NCBI GenBank assembly: GCA_011364925.1
Contig: RDOA01000009.1
Location: forward strand, 1-64,000
DNA length: 64,000 bases
Source of the DNA: Promethearchaeota archaeon
GTDB taxonomy: Archaea > Asgardarchaeota > Lokiarchaeia > Sigyniarchaeales > SOKP01
Direction: 5' to 3'
Program-made: the position numbers and the translations under genes
The notes under the pieces: generated by a model
Databases searched by the model: none
Seen by the model: only the letters and a program-made list of their open reading frames with translations
Told to the model about the DNA's origin: nothing
Part shown: positions 52,144 through 61,285 of the stretch, piece after piece
Numbering within the stretch: the stretch's first letter is position 1
Layout: each line of letters starts with the position of its first letter

Positions 52144-53246
52144 TGCCCGTTGGTTTAGTTGTTATGAAATGGGATGAGCGCATCGGTACTGAAATCTTAG
52201 CCAAATATCCCGAGGAAATAGTCATAACTGATAAAACACTGATGCAAGTGTATAGCACGCACGAGTATAGTGGAGAGTCAGGGATGATCAGTTTAATGGT
52301 TGGTTCTTTAAATATCGCTTCTTACTACACTGGACCAGAAAAGGGATACTACATTCTCATGCTTTTAAATCTCGACGATGATCCTGATGCTTATGAAGGG
52401 GGCCTAGCTGACACAGCCAGGATAATATTGCAAAATCTAGAAGATGAGGCATTTATAAAACTCGTTCCTTCATTATTCCGCAGACTTTCGGTTTACCCAA
52501 CATTAAATGATGAACAACGATTAGCGATGACATATCAAGATGAAATTAAACGCATGATTATCAATCGGTTAAGGGAAGAAGGGGTTGTCTCCAAATCCGA
52601 GCTAATGGTTTGGTTAAAAGACAGATATAAGCAAGGATTTGTTGACTTAGAAGGCGTATTAAGCGAATTGATTAAGAGGGAACTTATTAAAGAAACCTCT
52701 GTTAAAGGGATGCCTTCTGAGTTGATCTTTCTTACAAACGACATCTTAATGTTGAGAGTTCCTCCCGTAAAATTGCTCAAAGATCCAGGAGATAAAGGTC
52801 TACCTGCAAAGCTTGTTTCTGATTATAAAATGGAGATCAAAAAATATTTTCTTAACTATCGACCATCTGAACAGGACAATCTCAGGTTAATTGATAACAT
52901 TATTAATCCCCAAGTTTACGAAACACTGCGTTTGTTAAGAACGGCAATTGTAACTAAAAATGATCTCGAGAAATTGAAAAAGAAAGGTGTTGATGATATT
53001 GACGAAGTTTTGAAAATGCTTTGGGAAACTCAAATGATTCAAGTGTTTCAAGACGATAGAAACAATGAGTATTACGCCTTACTTTCAGATTTTTATGTGG
53101 ATAAAATCTTTCCGAAATATTTAATGAATGTCATTAAATCTGAATATGAGAAAAAATCAAAAGCAGATCAAGTCTTAGTTGAATACCTAAATATTCTCGA
53201 GAATACATATATCAATTTAAAATCAGCTGTTAAATCAAAAGATTAA
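52143..53246 (+). CDS. Longin/roadblock-like plus winged-helix protein, copy 2
   Basis: This 367-residue protein is very similar to copy 1 over its whole length; the first 75 residues are almost identical ('LMQVYSTHEYSGESGMISLM', 'VGSLNIASYYTGP'). DNA third positions differ, so the duplication is old or conserved by selection. Its GTG start (52143) overlaps the TAG of the surface protein, indicating translational coupling and a functional link. Two winged-helix-like parts follow the sensor-like domain. It may act on the cytoplasmic tail of the surface protein. Confidence 0.7.
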   Translation: MPVGLVVMKWDERIGTEILAKYPEEIVITDKTLMQVYSTHEYSGESGMISLMVGSLNIASYYTGPEKGYYILMLLNLDDDPDAYEGGLADTARIILQNLEDEAFIKLVPSLFRRLSVYPTLNDEQRLAMTYQDEIKRMIINRLREEGVVSKSELMVWLKDRYKQGFVDLEGVLSELIKRELIKETSVKGMPSELIFLTNDILMLRVPPVKLLKDPGDKGLPAKLVSDYKMEIKKYFLNYRPSEQDNLRLIDNIINPQVYETLRLLRTAIVTKNDLEKLKKKGVDDIDEVLKMLWETQMIQVFQDDRNNEYYALLSDFYVDKIFPKYLMNVIKSEYEKKSKADQVLVEYLNILENTYINLKSAVKSKD

Positions 53247-53270
53247 TTTTTTTTTATTTTCATTTTTTTT
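53247..53270 (+). terminator. T-rich terminator after the copy 2 gene
   Basis: A run of T interrupted by a few A and C bases follows directly after the stop, the usual form of archaeal intrinsic terminators. It ends the surface-protein operon. Confidence 0.5.
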
Positions 53271-53347
53271 ATTTCGTTACGTTTTTCAATTTTTCATAAC
53301 TATAGTTCTTAAAAAACCTAATACAATTTCAATAAAAAATTAAATTT

Positions 53348-54703
53348 GTGATAATATTGGCTGAATATGATAATTTTGATTTAGAAAATCTAGCAAAACC
53401 AAATGCACTCCCTGAAGATATCGATTATGAGACTCATATAATTGCTACTTATAGCGCAATGCTTCATCGAAAAATGGATGCTTTTTATATGATGCAAGCG
53501 GTATGTGTTGAGCAATCAACTGGTACATTTGTCCCTGTTCCCGCGGAAACCCCTGAACAACGAAGAAAGCATGTAGCGAAAGTTATTGGGTGGTGGAGAG
53601 TCCCTGATTTTGAGTATGAGGGTGCTGAAGATTTTTTTGGTAGTCCTAAAATGTATCAATATGTAGTTCAAATTGCATATCCGTTAAACTTTAAACCCCA
53701 ATTCCCAATGTTATTTACGACAATTTATGGAAATATATCAATGGGTGGACCACTTAAGATGCTTGATGTCCGATTCCCAAAAGCGTTTCTAAAAGAGTTC
53801 AAGGGTCCAAAATTCGGAGATGTTGGGGTTCGAAAGATACTAGGAGTTAAAGAAAGACCACTTTTGAATAACATGATTAAACCTTGCGTCTACTCTGATC
53901 CAAAAATAGGAGCAGATTTAGCGTATCAAGCAGCTGTTGGAGGATGTGATGTCATAAAAGATGACGAATTAATAGCTGATGTGGATTTTAATCCAATCAC
54001 TGAAAGAGTTACTGCTTTTATGGAAGCTTTGGATAGAGCTGATTCTGAGAAAGGAGAAAAAACTCTTTATACCGTTAATATCACCGACAGAGTAGAACGG
54101 ATGTTTGAATTAGCAGATATTGTGCAAGAACATGGCGCCAATGCGTTAATGGTAAATCACATATCGGTAGGTTATTCTGCGTTGAGAAAATTAGCAGAAG
54201 ATCCTTCCGTAAAGGTTCCAATACTAGGACATATGGATTTTGCTGGTTCCTTATTCCAAGATCCCTTAAGCGGAGTTTCAAGTCCACTGGTACTTGGTAA
54301 ATTTGGGAGATTAGCTGGTTGTGATTTCATAGTGCACCCTGCCCCTTATGGCAAAGCCCCTACTTTAGTTGATAGATTCAAAGAGACTGCACGTCAAATG
54401 GTAATGCCGATGCGAAACGCTCCGCATATTAAAAGAACGATGCCGATGCCAAGTGGAGGAATAACTCAAAGTCTTGTCGAGAAATGTGTGAATGATTTAG
54501 GCACTAATATTATGATTGGTAGTGGCGGAGGAATTCACGCGCATCCAGATGGTCCAATAGCAGGAGCTAAAGCTTTTAGACAAGCCATCGATGCTGTAAT
54601 GAAAGGAATTCCAGCAAGAGATTATGCGAAAGATCATAAAGAGTTAGCTGTAGCATTAGGTTTGTTTGGTATTGGAAAAAAGACAGAATTTACGTCAGTC
54701 TAA
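53348..54703 (+). CDS. RuBisCO-like protein (form IV type)
   Basis: This 451-residue protein has the RuBisCO large-subunit fold. Kept residues: 'EQSTGT' (E55, T60), N129 in 'YGNIS', K178 in 'MIKPC', the carbamylated-Lys motif 'IKDDE' (K204-E207), H295, H330, K336, 'PSGGI' and 'GSGGGIHAHPDG'. Lost or changed: TrpW66 is Phe, the second Lys of KPK is C180, and the Arg after His294 is Met. These changes argue against CO2 fixation; RuBisCO-like proteins act as enolases or isomerases in sulfur-sugar or thio-sugar salvage. Start GTG 53348, or TTG 53360. The gene stands alone. Confidence 0.85.
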   Translation: MIILAEYDNFDLENLAKPNALPEDIDYETHIIATYSAMLHRKMDAFYMMQAVCVEQSTGTFVPVPAETPEQRRKHVAKVIGWWRVPDFEYEGAEDFFGSPKMYQYVVQIAYPLNFKPQFPMLFTTIYGNISMGGPLKMLDVRFPKAFLKEFKGPKFGDVGVRKILGVKERPLLNNMIKPCVYSDPKIGADLAYQAAVGGCDVIKDDELIADVDFNPITERVTAFMEALDRADSEKGEKTLYTVNITDRVERMFELADIVQEHGANALMVNHISVGYSALRKLAEDPSVKVPILGHMDFAGSLFQDPLSGVSSPLVLGKFGRLAGCDFIVHPAPYGKAPTLVDRFKETARQMVMPMRNAPHIKRTMPMPSGGITQSLVEKCVNDLGTNIMIGSGGGIHAHPDGPIAGAKAFRQAIDAVMKGIPARDYAKDHKELAVALGLFGIGKKTEFTSV

Positions 54704-54710
54704 AGATAAA

Positions 54711-54735
54711 ACTTTTTTTTAATTATTTTTATTAT
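54711..54735. terminator. Shared T/A-rich convergent terminator
   Basis: An eight-T run with TTATTTTTATTATTATTA lies between the converging RuBisCO-like and LRR genes and can serve both directions. Confidence 0.4.
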
Positions 54736-54737
54736 TA

Positions 54738-55736
54738 TTATCCGTTTGTACCAAATCTCTTATCCAATCTTTCTTCCAAATCTATTAAGGAGTTTTCTTT
54801 AAGAATTCTAGTATTCGGGCTAAAATCTGTACTTTGTATATAGTTAGCAAGGTCATTTCCTCTTAAATCAATTAGTTCTAAAAGTGGGATTTGTTTCAAG
54901 TATTCAATGTTTTGTGGGTCACTTAACTTATTGTTTGATAAGTCAAGATGCGTTAAACTTTTCATTTCAACCAGAGCTTTAAGGTCGTGAATTTGGTTAT
55001 TTGCAAGATTCAAATTTTGCAGATTTTGTAGATTTTTCAAACCTATTATCTTAGATACAGAATCAATGTTGTTTTTCCAGCCCCAGGGTGTCCCCTTGAC
55101 TTCAAATTCGAGATAGTCGGATAAATCTAATCCATTAATCAATACATCTTCAGAATTTAGTTCAAAATATACATTTGGGAACTCTTTGATTAATTGCCTA
55201 ATTGTAAAGAAGTTGATAAGAATGTCGCCAAGTTGTTTATTTGAATAAGCATTGATTTTATTCCTCTTAATTAAAGGCTTTAGAGCTTCTTTATATTTTC
55301 TATTTTCATAACCTTTCTCAGCATTTATATATTGAAGCTTCCTAATCTTCTTTAATTGGTCTATTAATTCTGCTCTGGACTCTTTAGAGTCGATTTTCAC
55401 TAAAGCTTTAACAACTGTCAATAAACACTGAAAGGATTTTTCGTGTCGAATCGTCCATTTAAATATAGCTAAACTTTTATTGATATGGTGTTCACATAAA
55501 TAAATAGCAGCAGCGTTCCGAATAATTTCACTTGAATCAGAAGTTAATAAGCTCTCAAATAGATCATATAAATTCTCATTTACAAATTCCTTATTACCTA
55601 GAACTTTAATTGATTCTTCTCTTATCTTATCATTATCATAATTCTCAAGGATAGAAGCTAATAGATTAATAGCTGTGTCTTTACTTAGTTTGTTATTTAT
55701 ATATTCTTTATAAATAGTATTAGGACTTAATTCCAT
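54738..55736 (-). CDS. HEAT-like/leucine-rich repeat protein
   Basis: This 332-residue protein has an N-terminal helical repeat part (about 1-190, 'IIRNAAAIYLCEHHINKSLA') and four leucine-rich repeats at about 225-310 ('LQNLNLANNQIHDLKAL', 'LTHLDLSNNKLSD'). The N-terminal part is homologous to that of the LRR protein at 62372-63760 ('ELIRNEAALILCHEYKQKAL'). Asgard genomes often have such proteins; they probably bind proteins. No enzyme motif is seen. Confidence 0.8.
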   Translation of the reverse strand: MELSPNTIYKEYINNKLSKDTAINLLASILENYDNDKIREESIKVLGNKEFVNENLYDLFESLLTSDSSEIIRNAAAIYLCEHHINKSLAIFKWTIRHEKSFQCLLTVVKALVKIDSKESRAELIDQLKKIRKLQYINAEKGYENRKYKEALKPLIKRNKINAYSNKQLGDILINFFTIRQLIKEFPNVYFELNSEDVLINGLDLSDYLEFEVKGTPWGWKNNIDSVSKIIGLKNLQNLQNLNLANNQIHDLKALVEMKSLTHLDLSNNKLSDPQNIEYLKQIPLLELIDLRGNDLANYIQSTDFSPNTRILKENSLIDLEERLDKRFGTNG

Positions 55737-55805
55737 GATGTATTAATGAATATAATGAGTAATATAGGAAATTTAATTAAATAAAGGTAATAAGTAATAA
55801 AAAAG

Positions 55806-57083
55806 TTAGGTAAATTTTCTTCCAGAGATTTGTCCAACTAATTCTCTAATAGTGGCTTTCATTTTATTAAAGGGTCTTAAGTTTCCAGAGAAGGGAGTAT
55901 CAATTCCATGGTGTAAAATAGGTTCCAGATGGGTTTCAATTTTCTGTACCTTCTTCAAATTTCCTTCAGTTAGGCAGGAAAGAAAATAATCGTTCTTATA
56001 TTTTTTAAAAGTTAAAAATCTATATCTTTGAAATCCTAATTTAACCGCGATCCAACGAGGATAAGCTCCGGTATTTCCTAATGTATTCGCAGCTATCGCT
56101 TCTATTTTTGCGGTAAGCAATGATTCCTTCATCTCTATTTCTTCGGCAGGATTTTCGTATTTTACGGGTAATTCAACGTTTAACTGTTCCTCGTTATCGA
56201 GTAAAAGTGAAATCACGCCTATTGACATGGAAGATAAGCCAACGTAATCTAATCTGATCCAATCGTCTACAGATGGAATCTCTTGATCTGTAAATATGTA
56301 ATCTTGTAGTTGTAAATATTCTTTAAAAATAGCATAAAGGCTACCAGTGAATTTTTTCTCAATGTCGAACTTGTCAATTATACTTAAGTTGTTGACATCT
56401 TTATCGCGAACTAATTCTGAGAAATACTTTTCCATCTGCTTGAGAAACCATTTTCCTTTTTTATCGGGAAACTTTCCGTAAAGAATGTAAATGATATCGT
56501 CTTTTTCAAAGAATTGACATTTTTCTACCTCACCACCTTCAGATTTGAGAAGCATCTTATCTAGATTCCCTCTTAAGATGCTTGTTGCGATAAAATCTAA
56601 ATTATTCGTTAATTCTAATAAATATAAAAGCCTCTTATTTGTCGCAAATAGAGGAGTTCTATCTACGGAAGTAACTCCGCATAATCTTACGTACTCCTTC
56701 TTATCTTCATCTAAAGAAATCTTATCGTCATCTAAAGAAATTTTTGCATCTCTCTCTTTTTTCCTTACACCCTGTATCCTTGAGGAAGCTGTTTCAGTCT
56801 TAGGTATAAATTCTTGCGGTTCAAGCTTTTTCGACTCATTTTCTGTGTTATTTGTGTAGCTAAAGATATTAGATAAAAATTTCTTGCAGATTGGACAGTA
56901 TTTATCTTTTGGATATGGTTTCACCATCTTATATCCACAATTTTCACATGTAATACTTTCACGATCGGATGAAAATAAAAGTTTTTTATCCTGCTTTTTT
57001 ATCTCTTTCTGCTTCTCTTCTTTCTTCTCTTCCTTCTTTTTCTTATCTTTTTTCTTCTTCTTTGAATTAGTGATTAAAATCAA
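55806..57083 (-). CDS. Lysine-tailed zinc-ribbon protein with possible longin-like region
   Basis: This 425-residue protein starts with a very lysine/glutamate-rich segment ('SKKKKKDKKKKEEKKEEKQK'), then a zinc ribbon ('CENCGYKM', 'CPICKKFL'), a linker with repeated 'DDKISLDEDK', and a large C-terminal region of mixed alpha/beta pattern that could hold two longin- or roadblock-like domains ('TPLFATNKRLLYLLE'; 'GFQRYRFLTFKKYKNDYFLS'). TTG 57083 lies only one base after GGAG; ATC 57074 would be ten bases after it. Not recognised as a known family. Confidence 0.6.
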   Translation of the reverse strand: MILITNSKKKKKDKKKKEEKKEEKQKEIKKQDKKLLFSSDRESITCENCGYKMVKPYPKDKYCPICKKFLSNIFSYTNNTENESKKLEPQEFIPKTETASSRIQGVRKKERDAKISLDDDKISLDEDKKEYVRLCGVTSVDRTPLFATNKRLLYLLELTNNLDFIATSILRGNLDKMLLKSEGGEVEKCQFFEKDDIIYILYGKFPDKKGKWFLKQMEKYFSELVRDKDVNNLSIIDKFDIEKKFTGSLYAIFKEYLQLQDYIFTDQEIPSVDDWIRLDYVGLSSMSIGVISLLLDNEEQLNVELPVKYENPAEEIEMKESLLTAKIEAIAANTLGNTGAYPRWIAVKLGFQRYRFLTFKKYKNDYFLSCLTEGNLKKVQKIETHLEPILHHGIDTPFSGNLRPFNKMKATIRELVGQISGRKFT

Positions 57084-57178
57084 ACTCCGCGACTAATTTA
57101 AATTTGCTTCAGATAAATAAATCTAATACTTAATTGATATGTAAAGGTAATAAAAAATTTTGTATTAATATATTGGGT

Positions 57179-58270
57179 TTATAGATATTTTTCAGCAATA
57201 GAATTAAAAGCATCTATAAATTGATCATTTTCATCTTTGGTCCCGATAGTGACTCTTAAATAATTATAAAGTCCTGGTTTACTGAAATGTCTCACCATAA
57301 TTTTGAGGTCTTTTAAGTCCCATAAAAACTTTAAGGTTGTTGATTTATCATCAAATTTAACGAATATAAAGTTCGCATCCGAAGGAAGAACGCTGATTCC
57401 ATTATAGCCATTCAATTTTTCTGAGAGTCTCTTTCTTTCTGCAATTATTTTATTATTTTGTTCGTAGACCTTATTCCTATGTCTGATACAAGAGATGGCT
57501 GCGAGTTGTGCTATATAATTAGTATTATATGGTAATTTAACACGATTCATTTCCTTAATGATCAGTGCATCCGCTAAAGCGTATCCAATTCTTAAAGAAG
57601 CCATTGAGAATGTTTTTGAGAAACTTCGACAAACTATTAAATTTTTTACATCTTTTAATAATGAAAGACAGGTAGTTTCAGAAAAATCTGCGTATGCTTC
57701 GTCTATTACAACAATTCCAGGAAACTGGGAGCAAATTTTAAGAATTGTATTATTATCAAAGGATTTTCCATTTGGATCGTTTGGAGAGTTTATAAACATT
57801 AACTTCCCTTTTTGGTTATAGGCACTATCTGGTATAGAAAAATCGTCATTTAGTTTTATTTCGTTAATTTTTGCATCGTAAAGATTAGCTAGAACTCTAT
57901 ACATGCTAAAAGAGGGATAGAATATAATTACCTCATCTCCCGGATTAACAAACACTTTAAATATAGTATCTAAAACTTCATCTGAACCATTTCCTATAAA
58001 CACCGTATTTCTATTAGTTAAGGTGTCTTTGTCTCTTAAAAGTTGGTTTAGAATTGCTTTACGAAGCTCAAGAGCAAATGGGTCGGGGTACTTTTTTAGC
58101 AAAGATTCATCTTTTAAAGCAGAATTTATATCTTCGAGAATTTCTTTGATTGGGGGGTACGCATTTTCGTTTATATTTAATTGTATCCAACCTTCAGTCT
58201 CTGCGTGCTCCTCCGTTTCATAAGAAGTAAACTTTTGAAGATGCTCTCTGAATAACTTTTCGATTTCCAT
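57179..58270 (-). CDS. hisC: Histidinol-phosphate aminotransferase
   Basis: This 363-residue PLP enzyme matches HisC: 'NENAYPP' near the N-terminus, 'GNGSDEVLD', 'FYPSFSMYR', 'NSPNDPNGKS', 'VIDEAYADFSE', the PLP lysine K219 in 'CRSFSKTFSMASLRIGYA', and C-terminal 'YLRVTIGT'. It converts imidazole-acetol phosphate to histidinol phosphate in histidine synthesis; related enzymes use aromatic acids. No other his genes are adjacent. ATG is preceded by AAGGT. Confidence 0.92.
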   Translation of the reverse strand: MEIEKLFREHLQKFTSYETEEHAETEGWIQLNINENAYPPIKEILEDINSALKDESLLKKYPDPFALELRKAILNQLLRDKDTLTNRNTVFIGNGSDEVLDTIFKVFVNPGDEVIIFYPSFSMYRVLANLYDAKINEIKLNDDFSIPDSAYNQKGKLMFINSPNDPNGKSFDNNTILKICSQFPGIVVIDEAYADFSETTCLSLLKDVKNLIVCRSFSKTFSMASLRIGYALADALIIKEMNRVKLPYNTNYIAQLAAISCIRHRNKVYEQNNKIIAERKRLSEKLNGYNGISVLPSDANFIFVKFDDKSTTLKFLWDLKDLKIMVRHFSKPGLYNYLRVTIGTKDENDQFIDAFNSIAEKYL

Positions 58271-58493
58271 TTTGTTAACCTTGTATTTAGAAATAGATTA
58301 ATTGCCAGTTAATTCTTAATGGTTAATAGTTAAAGTTACAAATTACTACCATTTATTTTTTGTCTTTATGCTCATTCTTTTTCAGTTTGAAAAAAAAAAC
58401 ATGATTGAAAAACCAATTTTTAAATGTATCAAATCTATTAATTTTATATTATTATTCAATGATGATAAAGATTTATTGTTGAGGAGTCTATTC

Positions 58494-59387
58494 ATGGAAT
58501 TCGCAATGATGTTTCAAGTTTTAGAAGGCGGAGTAAGCGAGCCTATCAAATGGTCAAAGGATAATCTTACGCCTGATAGTAATATAATCATATTAGACGA
58601 AGGTTCTTCTTCGCTTTATTTGTGGTATGGGTCTAAACAAGGCTTAGTTTCGAGGAGAACTGCTCTTAGGCAAGCAGAATCGTTAAAAGGACATGGATTT
58701 TCAGTTGGCAAGAGTATTGTTGGACGAGATATTAAAAATTTAAAAGAAATCGATCAAAGAAAAATTGGTCGTGTGCCCGAAATTGATGAAATAAACGACG
58801 AACTCCAGACACTTTTATCCAGAAAATTTAAACCATTAGACGATTACACTGTTACCTTTGAATTGGAAGCAGAAATCCCTTCAGCTGTTAGATCTGCACC
58901 GAAGCTTGAACCTAAATTTGAGCCTAAACCTGAACCAAAATATACACCCGAACCCGTTCCCCAACCCGTTGGTATGGCGGAACCGATTAAAAAAGTAAAA
59001 CCCCCCGAACCAAAAATGCTACGTGCCTCTGAATATGACACTGAAATCGATATTCCAACATCTAGCACACCCATCGAAAAAAATATTGTAAAACCTCCCC
59101 CAGTTCCTTTGGAACAAAAACCTCTCTTTTCAGAAGCTAAAGAAGAGCTTGATGTTCAAGCAAAGATTGGATTTGTGTTAATTGGAGTACTGGACCACTA
59201 TGACGATATATGGGTTTCGAAGAAAGAAGATGGGGGGTATTCTGTTGAACATATGGATGGAAAAGTATGTGAATTCTCAATTTTCGAAGGAAAAATTAAG
59301 TTCACTTCAGATTCTTTTTCAGGAATTTCTACCAAAATTAAATCGGAAATCCAAAAGAAATTTGTAGAGCTTTCAAAATTAATCTAA
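58494..59387 (+). CDS. Gelsolin-like domain protein with proline-rich linker
   Basis: A protein of about 297 residues. Residues 1-95 match a gelsolin-type domain: 'IIILDEGSSSLYLWYGSKQG' (like LD-x-I-x-W-x-G) followed by a helix 'RRTALRQAESLKGH'. Then comes a Pro/Glu/Lys-rich linker (about 130-215, 'EPKPEPKYTPEPVPQP') and a C-terminal 75-residue alpha/beta domain ('GFVLIGVLDHYDDIWVSKKE'). Gelsolin domains regulate actin, and Asgard archaea have actin, profilin and gelsolin homologues. ATG 58494 is chosen because GAGGAG lies eight bases upstream; ATG 58368 has no such site. Confidence 0.7.
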   Translation: MEFAMMFQVLEGGVSEPIKWSKDNLTPDSNIIILDEGSSSLYLWYGSKQGLVSRRTALRQAESLKGHGFSVGKSIVGRDIKNLKEIDQRKIGRVPEIDEINDELQTLLSRKFKPLDDYTVTFELEAEIPSAVRSAPKLEPKFEPKPEPKYTPEPVPQPVGMAEPIKKVKPPEPKMLRASEYDTEIDIPTSSTPIEKNIVKPPPVPLEQKPLFSEAKEELDVQAKIGFVLIGVLDHYDDIWVSKKEDGGYSVEHMDGKVCEFSIFEGKIKFTSDSFSGISTKIKSEIQKKFVELSKLI

Positions 59388-59503
59388 AAATTTTTTTCCT
59401 AATTTTTTAACATTGATGTTTAAATCTTAAGCTTATTTCTTAAATAATAAGAATTTCAATTATGACTTAACATTAATCTTAGAAAAAAGTATAACATAAT
59501 ACA

Positions 59504-61261
59504 ATGAAATTTAAAAATTTAGCAGTGCTTTTTTCAGACCTAGAATCTACATCAAAGAGACTCGAAATGATAGATTTCTTGTCTAAATTCTTTGAAGAAG
59601 TAAAATCAAGTAATGAATTTCAGGATTTAGATAAAATTATATACTTACTGCAAGGTGAGTTAGTTTCAAACATTAAACAATTCCCTAAAATTGGGATTGC
59701 TGAGAAGATGATTATTGAAGCTTTGTCTCTCCACTCTGGTATAGATAAAAAGAAAATAAAAGAAATTCTGATAAAGAAGGGGGATATCGGAGCTACTGCA
59801 GAATTAATATTAGCCAAAAAGAAAAAGCAAAAATCTCTATTCGATTTCGAAGAGAAACCAGAGGAATCTCTCCCTTCTCTAGAAATTTCAGAATTGTATT
59901 CAGCTTTACAAAAAATCGCTTTGAGTGAAGGAGTAGGATCACAAGATATAAAATTAGGGATACTAAGGGGTTTAATGAGAAAGTGCTCGCCATTAGAAAA
60001 TAAGTATTTACTCCGAATAATTACCTCAACATTAAGAGTCGGAGTGTCAACTTTGACGATAATTGATGGTTTAGCTATAGGATTTACTGGTGTTAAAGAG
60101 AACAGGAACTTTATCGAAATGGCATATAATTTGCATCCTGATTTAGGGGATATTACAAAAATTCTAGCAAAAAAAGGGATTGGTGAAGTTCAAAAAATTG
60201 GAATAACTTATGGAATACCTATCAGAATGATGTTGGCTTCAAGAGTTCCTTATGGAGAAATAATCGAGAAACTTGGAAGTCCTTTTATTGCAGAGTATAA
60301 ATTAGATGGAGAAAGACTTCAAATTCACAAACAAGGCCAAGATATAAAATTATTTTCTCGAAGATTGCTTGAAATATCTGAACAATACCCTGATGTATGT
60401 CAGACGATAAATGAAAATATCCAAGTCGATAATGTCATTATCGAGGGAGAAGTTGTTGCCATGGATTCCGTTTACGAAAAAATGCTACCATTTCAAGTAC
60501 TCAGTAAAAGACGGCGAAAATATGATGTAGAAGGTGTCATGAAGGAAGTCCCCGTTTGCCTTTTCCTATTTGATTTGTTAAAGTATAAAGACGAATCTTT
60601 TATTGATAAACCATTCCTTGTACGAAGGAAAAAATTGGAGGAAATTGTATTAGAAAGAGATGAATTACGTATAGTTAAATCAGTCTTAATCAATAATACT
60701 GATGAACTCTTAGAGTTTTTTAACATTGCTAGAAATGAAGGAAATGAGGGTGTTATGGCTAAATCTATCAAAGATAATTCTGTTTATCAAGCAGGAAATA
60801 GAGGTTTTCTGTGGATAAAATTAAAAGGATTAGAGGGAGGAAAGCTAAAAGATACGGTTGATGTTGTATTAATTGGAGCTTTTTACGGAAAAGGTCGTAG
60901 AACTGGTGTGTATGGAACTTACATCGGAGCGGTATATGACCCCATAAATGGAATCTTTATTGCTTTTACTAGATTTTTTTCAGGATTGACAGATGAACTT
61001 TCAGAGTCCCTAACCAAACAAATGGAGACATATAAAACAGAAAAAAAACCTAAAAATGTTATTTGTGAAGATATTCCAGATGTTTGGCTGGAACCAGAAA
61101 TCGTGGTGGAAATTTTTGGAGATGAGATAACAGTTAGTGAGAAATTTCCCGCTTTAGGTTATTCTATGAGATTCCCTGTCTTCCAAAGAGTTCGTCCTGA
61201 AAAAGGTCCCGTAGATATAACAACAGTCGATGAAATTAAAAGCCTGTATGAATCTCAATAA
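59504..61261 (+). CDS. lig: ATP-dependent DNA ligase
   Basis: This 585-residue enzyme is the archaeal replicative type: N-terminal DNA-binding domain (about 1-220), nucleotidyltransferase domain with K266 in 'AEYKLDGERLQIHKQG', and an OB domain ('VDVVLIGAFYGKGRRTGVYG'). Other motifs are 'IIEGEVVAMD', 'EGNEGVMAKS' and 'WIKLKG'. It seals nicks after AMP transfer to the lysine. Length fits the family. It stands alone, with a 117-bp leader region. Confidence 0.96.
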   Translation: MKFKNLAVLFSDLESTSKRLEMIDFLSKFFEEVKSSNEFQDLDKIIYLLQGELVSNIKQFPKIGIAEKMIIEALSLHSGIDKKKIKEILIKKGDIGATAELILAKKKKQKSLFDFEEKPEESLPSLEISELYSALQKIALSEGVGSQDIKLGILRGLMRKCSPLENKYLLRIITSTLRVGVSTLTIIDGLAIGFTGVKENRNFIEMAYNLHPDLGDITKILAKKGIGEVQKIGITYGIPIRMMLASRVPYGEIIEKLGSPFIAEYKLDGERLQIHKQGQDIKLFSRRLLEISEQYPDVCQTINENIQVDNVIIEGEVVAMDSVYEKMLPFQVLSKRRRKYDVEGVMKEVPVCLFLFDLLKYKDESFIDKPFLVRRKKLEEIVLERDELRIVKSVLINNTDELLEFFNIARNEGNEGVMAKSIKDNSVYQAGNRGFLWIKLKGLEGGKLKDTVDVVLIGAFYGKGRRTGVYGTYIGAVYDPINGIFIAFTRFFSGLTDELSESLTKQMETYKTEKKPKNVICEDIPDVWLEPEIVVEIFGDEITVSEKFPALGYSMRFPVFQRVRPEKGPVDITTVDEIKSLYESQ

Positions 61262-61285
61262 TAACTAGTCAAATTAATTTGAGTG

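Noticed and set aside
43814-53246. Mobile element or provirus
   Set aside because: No integrase, transposase, terminal repeats or target duplication seen; codon style matches neighbours.
53348-54703. Functional CO2-fixing RuBisCO
   Set aside because: Key residues (second Lys of KPK, Arg after His294, Trp66) are replaced.
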